Assembly: GCA_015178975.1 (NCBI GenBank)
Contig: WHVD01000041.1
Coordinates: forward strand, 186,001 to 250,000
DNA length: 64,000 nt
Source: Hysterangium stoloniferum
Lineage: Eukaryota; Basidiomycota; Agaricomycetes; Hysterangiales; Hysterangiaceae
Direction of reading: 5' to 3'
Shown here: positions 1 to 11,086 of the stretch, one piece after another
How positions within the stretch are numbered: position 1 is the first letter of the stretch
Layout of the letters: every line of letters starts with the position of its first letter
The notes under the pieces: generated by a model
Told to the model about the DNA's origin: nothing
Databases searched by the model: none
Seen by the model: only the letters and a program-made list of their open reading frames with translations
Translations under genes and position numbers: made by a program

Positions 1-141
1 TGATGGCAAGAAGGGATTCGAAGTGATCGGCAGAGAATGGCGGGGACCGTCTGGGTTCAGCGATCCTCGACCAGCAACTGGGCCAGCTATACCCTCAGTG
101 AACGCTGTAGAGAAGGATGGTCGACCCTTGCTGGTGACCGA

Positions 142-1362
142 TCAGTTTCTGACAGTGGTCACCTCGTTCCCGACGTTAGGGCTGTTGGAAACTCCCTCAA
201 ACACGATGCGAGAGTGAGGATCTCCCTGAAGAGGCGTGGGACCAGATTCCATCGCGATTTGTCTCTCCATCTCCATCGTGTTCAGGAGTCGACGTGGCTG
301 AGGTTGATGAAAGGGAGCACAGACCTCAATCCTCTTTTCTTGAAGGCATTCTATCACCTGCGTCCTCAAGTCCAGCGGAAAGTCCTCCATTATCATAGGA
401 CAATTGAGAGAACATAGGAAACGAGTATCTGGAGACCCATTTAGGTTGCGAACGAACGAATCAGTCGTGGAGATAGGTGAATCGGGGACCTGAATCGAGT
501 CATTATAGGGGAGGAGTACCTCTAGAACCATCTTGTCGAGTCTTCTTTGATTTCGCTTCAGCCGACCCCTTAAAGTGAAGTACGCAAACGGCAGATTTGG
601 CGTGACTCCATTGAGAGACTCCTCCAACATGCGGATGTACATGTACTGGTAGTCGACCTTAGGCACGACATGGTCTCCGCCGAGCAGGACGTGCAGGATC
701 TGCAGCGCATCATCATGTGTACGAAGTGCTTCAAGGAATAGAGAAAACACCTCCCGCTTGAGAACCCTTCTTCCTCCTTCCGTAGCAGTAGTCACCTCGT
801 TCGACCATTCAGGAATCGATCGGGTCAAGTCCTCAAGGTTCCCTGGTCGCGTGAATAAATCTTGCGCCGATAAGATCGCCTGGTAACGACCTAACCAAAC
901 TGCTACAGTCACTGGTAAAATGGGATAATCCGTATTGTACTCCTCTACAAAGGGAGTAACCAGATCCTCGGAGATTCGATCGGTGTAGTACATATCCCAT
1001 TGTAGGTCGATGGGCTGAGCATAAATCATATGACCTCCAAGGAACTGCTTGAGAATAACCTGTCTTGGAGGGAACTTAAGAACCGGCGAGGGTGCTCGAC
1101 CAGGCTCAACATTGGCTCCAGGGGCGTTCAACTGCCCGGGTGACGAGCGTTCTTCAGGTGGATCGGGGGGAAGGTTCATTGACGATCCAGCTACTAATCT
1201 GGGGGGATCCTCCGTGGGAGCTGATCCTTGAAAAGTCGACGAAGACTTCCTCAATGTGACGTTACGGGGTGGTTCCAAATTAGCGGATTTTTGATGAGGC
1301 ATGGAGCTACTCGGGGCTGATGAAGACCTAGGTGTTTGATTCTTGCCCGTAGTCATTCGCAT
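142..1362 (-). CDS. ORF in gag position of the LTR element (406 aa)
   Basis: This open frame starts 72 bases downstream of the LTR on the minus strand. The first 100 residues are low in complexity and rich in Ser and Pro. Residues about 100-380 look globular and helical, with no zinc knuckle, protease or polymerase motif. Position rather than recognised similarity makes it a gag candidate. It could instead be a captured host-type protein. Part of an LTR fossil, so only its outline is given. Confidence 0.45.
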   Translation of the reverse strand: MRMTTGKNQTPRSSSAPSSSMPHQKSANLEPPRNVTLRKSSSTFQGSAPTEDPPRLVAGSSMNLPPDPPEERSSPGQLNAPGANVEPGRAPSPVLKFPPRQVILKQFLGGHMIYAQPIDLQWDMYYTDRISEDLVTPFVEEYNTDYPILPVTVAVWLGRYQAILSAQDLFTRPGNLEDLTRSIPEWSNEVTTATEGGRRVLKREVFSLFLEALRTHDDALQILHVLLGGDHVVPKVDYQYMYIRMLEESLNGVTPNLPFAYFTLRGRLKRNQRRLDKMVLEVLLPYNDSIQVPDSPISTTDSFVRNLNGSPDTRFLCSLNCPMIMEDFPLDLRTQVIECLQEKRIEVCAPFHQPQPRRLLNTMEMERQIAMESGPTPLQGDPHSRIVFEGVSNSPNVGNEVTTVRN

Positions 1363-1433
1363 GTTCGGGTTTTAGTAGTCCAATAATAAGATCTTTCTTT
1401 GTAGGAAAAGAACAGTCCGGCCCGGATCACCAC

Positions 1434-2031
1434 TGTGAAGAGTCGATAGATTCTGACCGTTCAATATACGAAGTATAGTGCTTATTCAACTACTATCGGC
1501 CGGTATTGACTGTCCAGTACAATACCGTAGATTACTAGACTGGCAGTACTAGCAGGGAGACACGCAACGCATCACAAGAGCAACTGTACAGTTGCTCTTG
1601 ACGGCTAGAATGAAAGAATGAGACAGTTGACCTTCACGGTACAACTCGTAGTTAGACGTAAGATAGATAATCAATGAAAGACTGAATATCTAAAGTAGAG
1701 AGATAGTAGCGTGAGTCGACTATGAAGCTGACGAGCGCAAAGACCTTAGAGTGGAACTCAACCTTTGCGGTTCGAGTTCAAAGTTTGTTAGTATGCGAGA
1801 GAATACTACCCTTATAGGTAGTCGAGATGTTACCCTTGACACCTCTCGCTATTCGACGTCTGGGTCGTTTACAAGGTGGTGTCTGCTGGGTAAAAGTGTC
1901 TATCGTTTGGCACTGAGAGCGCCCATAGGTATACACAAGACTTCGAACTAAGAAATACGGGTATGCTCGAAGGATATAGGGAATTAAAGAAAAGAAATAG
2001 AAACTAGTTAATAAAGTACTATAATGTGCAT
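1434..2031 (-). repeat. LTR, copy 1 of a diverged three-copy family
   Basis: The left end TGTGAAGAG and the following GACCGTTC...ATATACGAAG match the left end of the copy at 5269. The right half shares GGGTAAAAGTGT, TATACACAA and CTTCGAACTAA with it. The block is full of hairpins: arms around 1754-1779, 1804-1823 and 1829-1892, plus a perfect 26-bp palindrome at 1575-1600. The right boundary is approximate. Confidence 0.6.
1575..1600. repeat. Perfect 26-bp palindrome inside LTR copy 1
   Basis: The half CAAGAGCAACTGT is followed directly by its exact reverse complement. No spacer is present, so it could form a cruciform or a 13-bp RNA stem with a tight turn. The matching position in the 5269 copy does not keep it. 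Confidence 0.9.
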
Positions 2032-2071
2032 ATTAATCCACTGTCCAATTATGCATATATGCATACCCTTC

Positions 2072-2356
2072 ACACCCACATACATCTCTTATAAGCCTTA
2101 CTCTAAGTATCCCACTCCCCACCTCTGCATGCCTCACCCACCTTCAGCCTCTGACCCCTCAGCCCAACACTCAACTTATCCTTCGGTTCCGATCGGTAAC
2201 TCACCGTGAGGGATTCGATAGGACTAGTTTTCACCCACCTGAAATTTAAGGACACCCGATGGTAACTTGCAAGCGCATAGCACATAAGCTGAAGCCAAGT
2301 CCTTCCGATTGGTCCCCATCAGCCTACCGACATTAGTCAGTTTTCTGTTCTTAACA
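2072..2356 (+). repeat. Left terminal inverted repeat
   Basis: Pairs with 4432-4717 in inverted orientation over its whole length, including the shared stretch AAGCTGAAGCCAAGTCC at 2286-2302. Confidence 0.75.
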
Positions 2357-2478
2357 CCCTCATCCATTCAAGGCAAATCCCGTTCTGGTATTCTGCCCTC
2401 ATTTAGACACCTCCTGTTATGACCTGGAACTCATTGGACTCTACCCTTCAGTAGTTGACTTCTACACATGTTCTGTGG

Positions 2479-3008
2479 TCATTTCCTGGCCCAGACTCCT
2501 GGTCATTTCCTGGCCCAGACTCCTGGTCATTTCCTGGCCCAGACTCCTGGTCAGACTCCCAGTCAGACTTCCGTTCAGACTCCCGGTCAGACTTCCAGTC
2601 AGACTCCCAGTCAGACTTCCGGTCAGACTCCCAGTCAGACTTCCGGTCAGACTCCCAGTCAGACTTCCGGTCAGACTCCCAGTCAGACTTCCGGTCAGAC
2701 TCCCAGTCAGACTTCCGGTCAGACTCCCAGTCAGACTTCCGGTCAGACTCCCAGTCAGACTTCCGGTCAGACTCCCAGTCAGACTTCCGGTCAGACTCCC
2801 AGTCAGACTTCCGGTCAGACTCCCAGTCAGACTTCCGGTCAGACTCCCAGTCAGACTTCCGGTCAGACTCCCAGTCAGACTTCCGGTCAGACTCCCAGTC
2901 AGACTTCTGGTCAGACTCCCAGTCAGACTTCCGGTCAGACTCCCAGTCAGACTTCCGGTCAGACTCCCAGTCAGACTTCCGGTCAGACTCCCAGTCAGAC
3001 TTCCGGTC
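2479..3008. repeat. 24-bp minisatellite, 22 units in two subtypes
   Basis: Three units built on TCATTTCCTGG and CCCAGACTCCTGG (2479-2550) are followed by about 19 units (2551-3008). Each of these is a pair of 12-mers, TCAGACTCCCAG and TCAGACTTCCGG, so the 24-mer itself looks like a diverged 12-bp dimer. Units in the middle are nearly identical and the edge units vary, as expected for unequal exchange or slippage. Because 24 is a multiple of 3 and the unit has no stop, several frames stay open on both strands; these are not taken as genes. Confidence 0.95.
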
Positions 3009-4431
3009 AAACTCCCATCTCTGATCCAACTTTCCACCCCCAGTCTCTGATCTGACTTTCTGACATCCACCTCAATATCCAACCCTGACTTCCAACTACA
3101 GAACATTCATAGTTCCCATACTTCCAAACCTCATCCTTGTTCCATATTTGGTAACTGACAGGTTAACAGTTATTCATTCACTTGTTTATTGTTCTTGTTG
3201 TATTCCCATTTCAGAATCTTCATCCTAATCTGTCTTATTATACTTCTAGATTTGTAGTACAATTACTGGAACATCTATATAGTCTTCCATAGCCCATGTA
3301 CTTACTCTTCAGTTTTAATCTTGAATTAGTTTGTATCTCTTTCTGTCTTTCTGTACACTCAATCTTTGGAACTCTCTGGACTCCAGATATCTGGAACTCC
3401 TGGAACTTCTGAGTATCCGTAAACATTCCGACATATATTCATCCTCTGAAATATGGACACCCGAGTGAGTGCACAAGGATGCAGCACATAAGCTGAAGCC
3501 AAGTCCATCTGTACTCTGGTAGTATTCCAATACTCCCAGACTAATTCTCCAAAACTCTGAGGACATATTTCCAGGAAGTGTCCGGAATATCCTTCAGAAA
3601 TTCTGCCCTGAGATCCGGATTTTAACACCCAGGGGCTTTCCAACTGGTCACCACTCCATCCCCATCTCTCATATCACAATGCTTACTGTCAACCTCATCA
3701 GAGCCTACAGGCTTTCCAACTGGTCTCTCGACATATCAACCATCAACTTACCAACCTATTGACTACACCTGGACTCCCTGGGTTTCCCATCCACCTGTTT
3801 GAAATTGGACACGATGATCTCGCAAGGGTGCAGCCTATAAGCTGAAGCCAAGTCCTACCAGCTTTCCTGTGGGTTTCTCCAGAAACCTTCTGCTAAGCTC
3901 TGCACGCACCTTAACATGTACTCATGTTTTGAAAATTTATAGTTCCAGTGATTCTGATTGGATAAGGACAAAGTTGGGCTCATTTTGTAGTTGAGATACT
4001 AAAGTTCAATTCTTACTATTACATAATGGAAATTCACACTTCACATGATTTGTTATTGGATTTTCTTTGAAAAATTCTGAAACATTTGGACACTTTTTTG
4101 AGCCACTGTACTAATGCAAAGTTAATAGGACAAGTAGGTATGTATGTATCAGTATTGGTAGATAGGTAGAATACTACATAAGTCTGTGCTAAGTTGATAT
4201 TCTGATCAGATTGTAAGTACAAACAGATCCTAGACTATATACATACATAGAACTAATAGTTATTGTACTAATAATCTGGTGAGACAAAAAGACTAACTGG
4301 ACAAACAAGAACAATGCAGGGTTGATCATATTAGGATACAGATTGGGACAGAATAGGAATAAACCTAAGAGACATGTAATAAACCAGATGTTAAACAGGC
4401 TCAGGAATGGATCAGACAAAGATCTTCAAGC

Positions 4432-4717
4432 TGTTAAGAACAGAAAACTGACTAATGTCGGTAGGCCAATGGGGACCGATCGGAAGGACTTGGCTTCAGC
4501 TTATGTGCTGTGCCCTCACAAGTTACCATCAGGCATCCTTAAATTTCAGGCAGGTGAAGACTAGTCCTATCGAATTCCTCACAGTGAGTTACCGATTGGA
4601 ACTGAGGGATAAGTCGAGTGTTGGGCTGAGGGGTCGGAGGCCGAGGATGGGTGAGTGCACGCAGAGGTGAAAAATGGGATACTTAGTGTAAGACTTATGA
4701 GAGATGTATGTGGGTGT
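4432..4717 (-). repeat. Right terminal inverted repeat
   Basis: Inverted partner of 2072-2356. The shared stretch appears here as its complement at 4486-4502. Confidence 0.75.
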
Positions 4718-5268
4718 TCTGAGTCAATATTCTGATTGCCTAGTAACTACAACTACAGTGGATTTATATACGAGTTATTGGCATCTAGAAAATACTAACT
4801 AAGGGAAGAGCGGAACAATACTATTGACAAATAAGCTTGACTAGGAACCAGAAGGTTACGATAAGTTCGGAGGCGATGAATTTACCAAGAGCAGAATTAC
4901 GAGAAAAGGAAATAGTCCATAGGTTACAAGTATATACAGGCATATGTGAAACATAGAGTAGAACAGATCATCACAATAAAAAAGGGATGTATCAAAGCAT
5001 AACCAGATAATATGAGTATAACTTGACAGGGGTGTAAATGGGGTTTGATTGCCATGAAGGCATACATCAGTGTCGGGTGGCCAATGGTTTCCAATACGAT
5101 GACTTGATCAATAACTTGAAACATCAGTCAGCAGTAATATCCTCGGGGACCATTGGGTTGCGACACGGTCGTAACACAAGCCCAGGATATCTAGTTGGAG
5201 TCTGGTTGAAGAGTAAAGACAACTTGAATATTAAATACATAAAATAAGTTTTACTTTGGATTGAGGCC

Positions 5269-5710
5269 TGTGAAGAGTGGTAGAAGTTCAGACCGTTCTA
5301 TATACGAAGAAATGAGTAGAAGAGGAGGAATCGACCTATTTGGTGCGATATGAGAGAAAGTGAGAGAGAGAGCATGAGATGACACAGTAGTCAAAGAGTG
5401 CAATGGATCAAGTGGAGGCCTCGACTGTTACAGTTCGAGGCCAGAAGTGTTAGATAGTTCAGATATTGCTACCTATGCAGTAGCTGACACATTACCCTGA
5501 TCACCACTCGTAGTAGACCTAGTTTATGTCTTACGAGTGGTGGTTCTTGGGTAAAAGTGTGTCTCAGTTCTAATTGGTGCCGAGTGCACCCACAAGTATA
5601 CACAATGCTTCGAACTAATGAAATATGCAATATTCGAAGAATATAAAAGATAGAAAAATATGAATAGAATATGTAAAATATAAATAAAATAAAAGGAGTG
5701 TTTTACCACA
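5269..5710 (-). repeat. LTR, copy 2 (442 bp), TGTG...CACA
   Basis: Starts TGTGAAGAG and ends TTTTACCACA, so the termini are short inverted repeats. It aligns in patches with the 1434 copy (GACCGTTC, ATATACGAAG, GGGTAAAAGTGT, CTTCGAACTAA). The five bases on either side (AGGCC and ATGAA) do not match, so it is not a clean solo LTR with target duplication. Just outside the right end, after a short spacer, TGTGGTAAAA mirrors the terminus and makes a hairpin. Confidence 0.65.
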
Positions 5711-6519
5711 ATGAAACTGTGGTAAAAGCATACTCCTCACAAGGCCACAATCAGATCATTTACTCTCAGCAGTAAAATTTCATTGAGATTTACTAACTAT
5801 GAATATGTATATAAAAGTAAATTTAAGAGAAGATTAAATACTAATGACTCTCATTTGGTCTTTTTGAGACATATGTACTGTCTCACCTTCTTCACATGAG
5901 GGCTTAATTCTTCAACACTTATTTCCTAATAATGGGTCATCTTGTAAAAGAGAGATAAGTGCTGATATGGCAGGATTCAGGGCCTGGTAGATTTCCCAGT
6001 CCTAACAGCACCCCAAGGTTATTGGAGTTTGTCTGAAAACCTTCTGAAAATCTTAATATTTGAAGAATTTTTTGACCTGATGAACTGTTTGAAAATTTTT
6101 TTAAGTTTTAGGAGGACTTTCCAAAGTGGAAATCATATCTGAAAACCTTCAAAATTTGTAACAGGAAACTCTGACTGATGATGTTTCCTCAGAGTTTTGG
6201 ATGCATTCTTACATGCTTGCAACGGGAAGATCAGGTCCACACTGCACAATGGTAAGGTCTAAGAAAAACAAATGGTTAGAACAAGGTTGGTGCAAAACCA
6301 AACGGAACTAGACTCGTGAAACACAACACCCAGAAATGAACAGAATGGGTCGGGTAAGATCAGAAGAATCGATTTCACATCTTTAAAGGCAAAAAAATCA
6401 AATCAAAGGTGTTGAAGTGTTGATGCTGGTAACACAAACGATAATGCAAGATAGCATTACCACAAAAAATAATATTATAATTACACAAATGAAAGAATAA
6501 AATGTATTTATTTCTATCT
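5711..6519. other. No gene recognised; AT-rich spacer
   Basis: Rich in short A and T runs and stop codons on both strands. I see no conserved frame, RNA gene or repeat apart from the hairpin at its left edge. The last part should hold the 3' untranslated region of IES6. Confidence 0.6.
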
Positions 6520-7344
6520 TTATTTCACGATGGGGTTGACACCTCGGGCTGCCAAATATGCCCTCTCTGTGTCAGGATTCTAAAGAGATACTATTCGATG
6601 AGGTTGCCATGTAACTAAATGATGCGCAATACACATACCAATCCTTTTATAAGTTCATATATACTCTTGTCGTGGTATCGAAGATTTGTAGCTGGATCCG
6701 TGTAAGGAGCCTGTGCTTCCCATCAAAACAGCAAACCGATAGTAACGAAGAAAAGTAACCACCTCTAATCCAGTGATATCACAATAATGCTTTTGAGGCA
6801 AAACTGAAGGCGGTGCCTCGATCGACGTGTCTGAAATAAAAGTATCAAACGATGCCATGTCAAAGGCTATTACTCGATCACATACAAGTAGGCATCTCTG
6901 CCTCATCATCTCGACCACCCCCACCATCAACCTCCATAGCCTCCTTTAGCCTTTCCCTTTCCTGCCGTGTCTTATCTCTCTCAGCAGCTAGAACGAACTT
7001 TAACCCTTTTGTGCGCCGATTCTGATTCTTGGCATAATAAATATTCTTGAATGGACGTGGGAGGTGGAGATATGAGAGAGATTCTGCTAGAGTCTGGAGT
7101 GGATGGATGGATATTGAAGTATAGTATCAACAATCAACGATTTAAATCAAGGAATGTAATTTGATTCGCGAAAGTTGAACACGTACAGGTGTTTGAACCT
7201 GAACTTGAGCTTGAGCTTGTGGAGGAACAGAGCCCTCGTGCGTCGATACTGCTACAAACTGACGTTTACGCTTCGGTGGCCTGATATTGTTCGTAAGTCA
7301 GAGATATGTAGTAAGTACTCGTGAACATAGATATTCCCTCACAT
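6520..7344 (-). CDS. IES6: INO80 chromatin-remodelling complex subunit Ies6 (YL1 C-terminal domain)
   Basis: Six coding exons give 167 aa: 7343-7344, 7187-7280, 6886-7093, 6763-6830, 6639-6710 and 6520-6579; the total of 504 nt is in frame. The C-terminal third is a clear YL1_C domain: KHYCDITGLEAPYTDP, then LRYHDKSIYELIKGL and a short tail ending GVNPIVK. The N-terminus is basic (PPKRKRQF) and Gln-rich, and the middle holds RPFKN and a charged helix. Ies6 works with Arp5 in the nuclear INO80 nucleosome remodeller (family knowledge). Odd: the start codon appears split, AT at 7344-7343 and G at 7280, around a 62-nt GT-AG intron. No other in-frame ATG lies upstream in exon 2. It is head-to-head with ULA1. 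Confidence 0.85.
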
Positions 7345-7467
7345 CGCGGTTAGAGAGAACGGGCGTCTAATTATGGACAAGTAACGCCACAACACCGGCT
7401 TGCTTACCCACACTTCTCAACTTGACAAGCCTCTAGGTCAATAGGTGTCAGTGAAATTCCTACCTAT
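7345..7467. promoter_or_regulatory. Short intergenic region between divergent IES6 and ULA1
   Basis: About 123 bp separate the proposed start codons of the two outward-facing genes, so both core promoters and 5' leaders must overlap here. No clear TATA box was seen. Inferred from gene arrangement alone. Confidence 0.5.
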
Positions 7468-9806
7468 ATGGCCCATCATCAAAATCAGGATTCACAGGAT
7501 ATAGAACAAGCTACAACTGCAATCCTGCCTTCGCCGTAAGCGTTAAATCATTTAATCGATTAACTCAGCCTCCCGATCCTTATCCTGGAGCAGTATACAG
7601 CCCGACAAGAAGACCCGACGGTATGACCGTCAGTTACGGTGAGTGCGGTCGGCATTGTTATAATATTGTAGATATCGGTATTTGACTCGGATATACATGA
7701 AAGGCTCTGGGCATCCTCTGGCCAAGCAGCCCTTGAATCCTCCCAAATCCTAGCCCTCTCCGCTAGCGCCACCTCTACCTCAATTTTAAAGAACCTAGTC
7801 CTCCCAGGGATTGGACACTTCACAATCCTAGACCCTGCACTGGCGACAAACGAAGACGTCGGTAACAACTTTTTTTTGAATGGGGTGAATAGTGTGGGAA
7901 AGAATAAGGCCGAGGAGGCTGTGAGGTTGCTTGGGGAATTGAATGAAGATGTAGAAGGGAGGGCTGAGACTGAGGTCCGTTTTTGGAGATCGTTTCTGAT
8001 TTTTTCTGTAACCTATTTCTTACGACATGAGGTATTGTAGACCCTAGAAAACCTCCTAAACACCAACCCCGCTTACTTCACCTCCTTCACTATAATCATC
8101 GCGCACAACCTCCCACCGCACCTCTTATCTCGCCTTTCCTCCCTATTATGGTCTCAACCGCATGGTCCATCGTTAATTGTTGTACGAAGTGCGGGCTTTT
8201 TGGCGGAATTTTTTATTCAGTTTCATGAGCATAGTGGTGAGTATTTTTCCTTTTCTTTTTCCTTCTTGTTTTCTTCACCCATAAGGGTCGGATTTGATAA
8301 AACGGCAAATGCGTTCGGTGGTGTTGGTGGGATAAGTGGCAGCCTTTGTGTTCCCAATATATATATTCTATCCTCTAACTCAATCACCCATTTCTCACAC
8401 CCATTCTTTTGATTCTAGTCATAAACTCCCATAGTGAGACAGCACCCTCCCTCCGAATCGATAAGCCCTTTCCAGAACTCCTATCCCACGCCAAATCACT
8501 CGATCTCGATGCCATGGAGGACATCGACCACGGTCACATCCCCTATGTAGTTATCCTCGTGCGTGCTATGGAGGATTGGAAGAATGCTGTAAGTTATCTC
8601 GTTCTTAATTATTCTTACCATTATCTTTTTCCTTATTTGCTTCCCCTCGCTTTCCTTTCGAACATTTAACATACTAAATATCACGTATTTTCCAGCACAA
8701 CGGCAACCCCCAAAACTCTATCCGGAAAAACAGGAATTTAAAAAACACATCGAATCGATGAAACACAAACTCGAGGAAGAAAATTTTGATGAAGCCATCG
8801 CACAAGCATACCGCGCTTGGACACCCACCACTGTCCCCTCTGAAATTGCATCACTTTTCACTGATCCTGCGCTCAAGGCCCCGCCGGTATCATTATCGCC
8901 TAGCTCTGCGGTATTTTTCCATCTCGTTAGAGCTCTGAAAGATTTCACAGAAGCAGAGGATGCATCACAAACGCTCCCTCTGTCATCAACGCTCCCCGAC
9001 ATGAAATCTGACACGAATAGCTACGTATATTTACAGACGATATACAAACGACAGGCAGAGAAGGAGAAAGCAAGGTTTAAGAGTTTGATTGGACCGGAGG
9101 TGATGGTGGACAATAATACGGTAGATGACTTTGTGAAAAATGTGCATGGGTTGAGGCTCCTTAGGGGGAGGCAATTTGGTGATGTCGATCGAGAGCAGGG
9201 AGGGCTCGGTGAGTGGGGTTTTGTGTTTTATTTGAGCGAGGAGTCCATGCTGATTATTTTTTCTCCTCCTCTTTTCTCCTCTTTTCACCTCTTTTCTCTT
9301 TCTTTTTATTTTCGCTTTTTCTTTTAATTATAGCAAACGCCTTACAGATCTCTCCTAAAGAAGTCGCCACGCACGTCGCCCTCTCAGCTCTAGCCTCGCT
9401 CCAAACAAAGGGCCCATCTGTAGCTGTCACAGTTGAAAATTTGACAAAGGAAGTGACCGCAATTGTTGGAGCTATCGAGTGGGAAGAAGAGGCTCAAGAG
9501 TATCTTGATGATGCATTGGGAGAAGTGTGCGTTATATTTTCTTTTCTTCCCTCTTTTTTTGTCATGTTGTTCATCACCTTTCATTTTTCATGCTATTCGG
9601 GATATGTCTCTCCGCTCACATTTACAATATTCATTATATCCATCAGTGCCCGCGCCCCTACTGCCGATCTCCCCAACACAGCTGCATTCCTCGGTGGGCT
9701 TGTTGCCCAGGAAGCCATTAAGATGATTACGAGACAGTATGTACCCGTTAAAGGATATTGTGTTGTGGATCTTATAGGTAGCTGGACGGGGTCATTTGAT
9801 GGTTGA
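7468..9806 (+). CDS. ULA1: NEDD8-activating enzyme E1 regulatory subunit (ULA1/APP-BP1/NAE1), with an apparent frameshift
   Basis: Exon order: 7468-7535, ~7592-7638, 7704-7974, 8041-8236, 8419-8588, 8696-9208, 9334-9526 and 9647-9806. Family marks: RRYDRQLRLWASSGQ, ILKNLVLPGIGHFTILDPAL, NNFFLNGVNSVGKNKAEEA, LRIDKPFPEL, AYRAWTPTTVPSEIASLF, LQISPKEVATH, and the C-terminal PNTAAFLGGLVAQEAIKMIT. With Uba3 it adenylates Rub1/NEDD8 for cullin modification (family knowledge). The usual Rossmann glycines are absent, which is normal for this regulatory subunit. Two oddities: the C run at 8707-8711 is one base short of the frame that continues as YPEKQEFKKHIES, and joining exons 1 and 2 in frame needs a weak GAG acceptor at 7589-7591. 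Either this allele is damaged or the homopolymer is misread. The start is therefore uncertain. Confidence 0.85.
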
Positions 9807-11086
9807 GTAATGGAACATCGCCCATGATGCGGGCAATCTCTCACAGACTCTACAATGTTACGTATCGCGCATCATATCCCTGCGACTATGCCCGTTGTGG
9901 CTCGCGATTAGAAGGATCACCGTAATATGTAACACATGGGTTTGCGGCGATTGATCCGAGATGAAAACACCACATCAGTGTAGTGGTGATATTTACTATA
10001 GAGTGCCCCGGACCCGCCACACCATCACACAATATTACAAAGGTGGTTGACCAAAATTAGTATCTCTTAGTCTGAAAACTTTGATAAGTTCCCAGTAGGC
10101 TGTAGCTCGTATCTCGAAGGAAAGCTGGATAACTTGGATGTCAACGGATATCAATTACCCTCATTGTAATTGTATCTCGGTGAAACTTGAATGTAGTCGA
10201 GATACCAGGCAGCAAATTAGACACGTGCTGTGTACCACTGTGATCCATAGTTAAACTCCATGCCTGTGTGTGTGTCCATGTATGCCGGTAGATGAATCAG
10301 TGTATCTGGAATCCCGTTGTCAATGGAATCACTGGCGGTCACACGAGTTGACAGGACCACGGTGTATAGTCTGGAACAGGACTGGATACAGGAAGTATAG
10401 CTACGATGTCTGGAGAGAAGGGAAACATCCTGGGCTATATAAGTCATGGTAATGTGGCAATAGAACAAAAGAGGGGAACAAAGGAAACAAAGAACAAAGG
10501 GAACACATAACAAAGAGTGAACGCATAACAAAGAGCGAACACATAACGGGAACAATGAGTGAAAGCGTAAGACTGGGGCGCCAGGCTTACAGTATCCCGT
10601 CATTGCAATTGCACATTAAATTCGGGTACTCTTCCCAGCTGTGTATCTGCCGCGTAAGGATTCAAAAGAGATAGCGGGTTTGCCTTCGTGCCATTTCCGA
10701 TGTGTCATGGCTTGTTCTACTCTCCCTCTCATTGGTGAGATACTATCCGTCCTCATAGCGAACAAAAGTCAAAACATCGCTGCCAAGTTCCCCCTCCCTC
10801 TATGACACGGAATGTAGTCACTAGTGCGCATTCAGTTCTTTCAAAATGAACACTGAAGACCCTTGCCAATATAAATACGGCATTGTAGCATATAATGATC
10901 GGTTTGAAATAACCTCAAACCACTCTCTCTAAGTAACATTCTGCTTATTACAATTAGTGGCCATCAACAGCGACTATGCCATTCCGGTGACGGTGTATTT
11001 CTACAGCTGATAATTCGAAACGAAGTCGGAAAACACACGCTCTTGATGGCACAAGACAGGAAGGGATGCCCCGTGTATCTTGGGCT
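9807..11086. other. No gene recognised; short purine-rich direct repeats
   Basis: Around 10465-10560 an A/G-rich stretch repeats variants of GAACACATAACAAAGAG several times. No conserved frame is visible elsewhere. The right part should hold the 3' end of the forkhead transcript. Confidence 0.55.

Larger units (their letters stand above)
1..2031 (-). mobile_element. LTR retroelement, 5' portion, running off the left edge
   Basis: Reading on the minus strand, an LTR-like block at about 1434-2031 is followed by a tRNA-complementary primer site and then a 406-codon ORF in the gag position. The plus strand just left of the LTR reads CCGGCCCGGATCACCA, the look of a tRNA 3' end with CCA, so the minus strand carries a normal TGG-starting primer site one base past the LTR. 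Related LTRs lie at 5269-5710 and about 57610-57890; the last adjoins copia reverse transcriptase/RNase H sequence, so copia membership is inferred. The pol part lies outside the window, so whether the element is whole cannot be judged. Its LTR is strongly diverged from the other two, so it is not a recent duplicate of them. Confidence 0.6.
2072..4717. mobile_element. 2.65 kb element with ~285-bp terminal inverted repeats and an internal minisatellite
   Basis: The ends at 2072-2356 and 4432-4717 are inverted copies of each other with scattered mismatches and small gaps. Both arms stop together: outside ACACCCACATACATCTC at the outer edge and inside TTCTTAACA at the inner edge. Between them lie a 24-bp minisatellite (2479-3008) and two more partial copies of the same repeat family, recognisable by AAGCTGAAGCCAAGTCC at 3490-3506 and 3839-3855. 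No transposase-like frame is present, so it would be non-autonomous or a palindromic nest of one repeat. No target duplication was seen. A related stretch is inserted at about 52690-53440. Confidence 0.6.

Noticed and set aside
1765-1780. GGTTCGAGTTC in LTR copy 1 as a Pol III B-box (SINE)
   Set aside because: It is one arm of a longer conserved stem, no A-box lies upstream, and the matching place in copy 2 has lost the B-box while keeping the stem.
2479-3008. CRISPR array
   Set aside because: Repeats are directly adjacent with no unique spacers, and the genome is eukaryotic.
2448-3106. Long repetitive ORFs on both strands (Ser-Asp, Gly-Ser-Leu-Thr, Gln-Thr-Pro, Val-Arg-Leu-Pro repeats)
   Set aside because: All come from one 24-bp tandem repeat whose length is a multiple of three and which lacks stops in several frames at once; no start context or non-repeat domain supports a gene.
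5269-5710. Solo LTR with target duplication
   Set aside because: The five bases on the two sides (AGGCC and ATGAA) do not match, so it is either an end of a larger element or rearranged.
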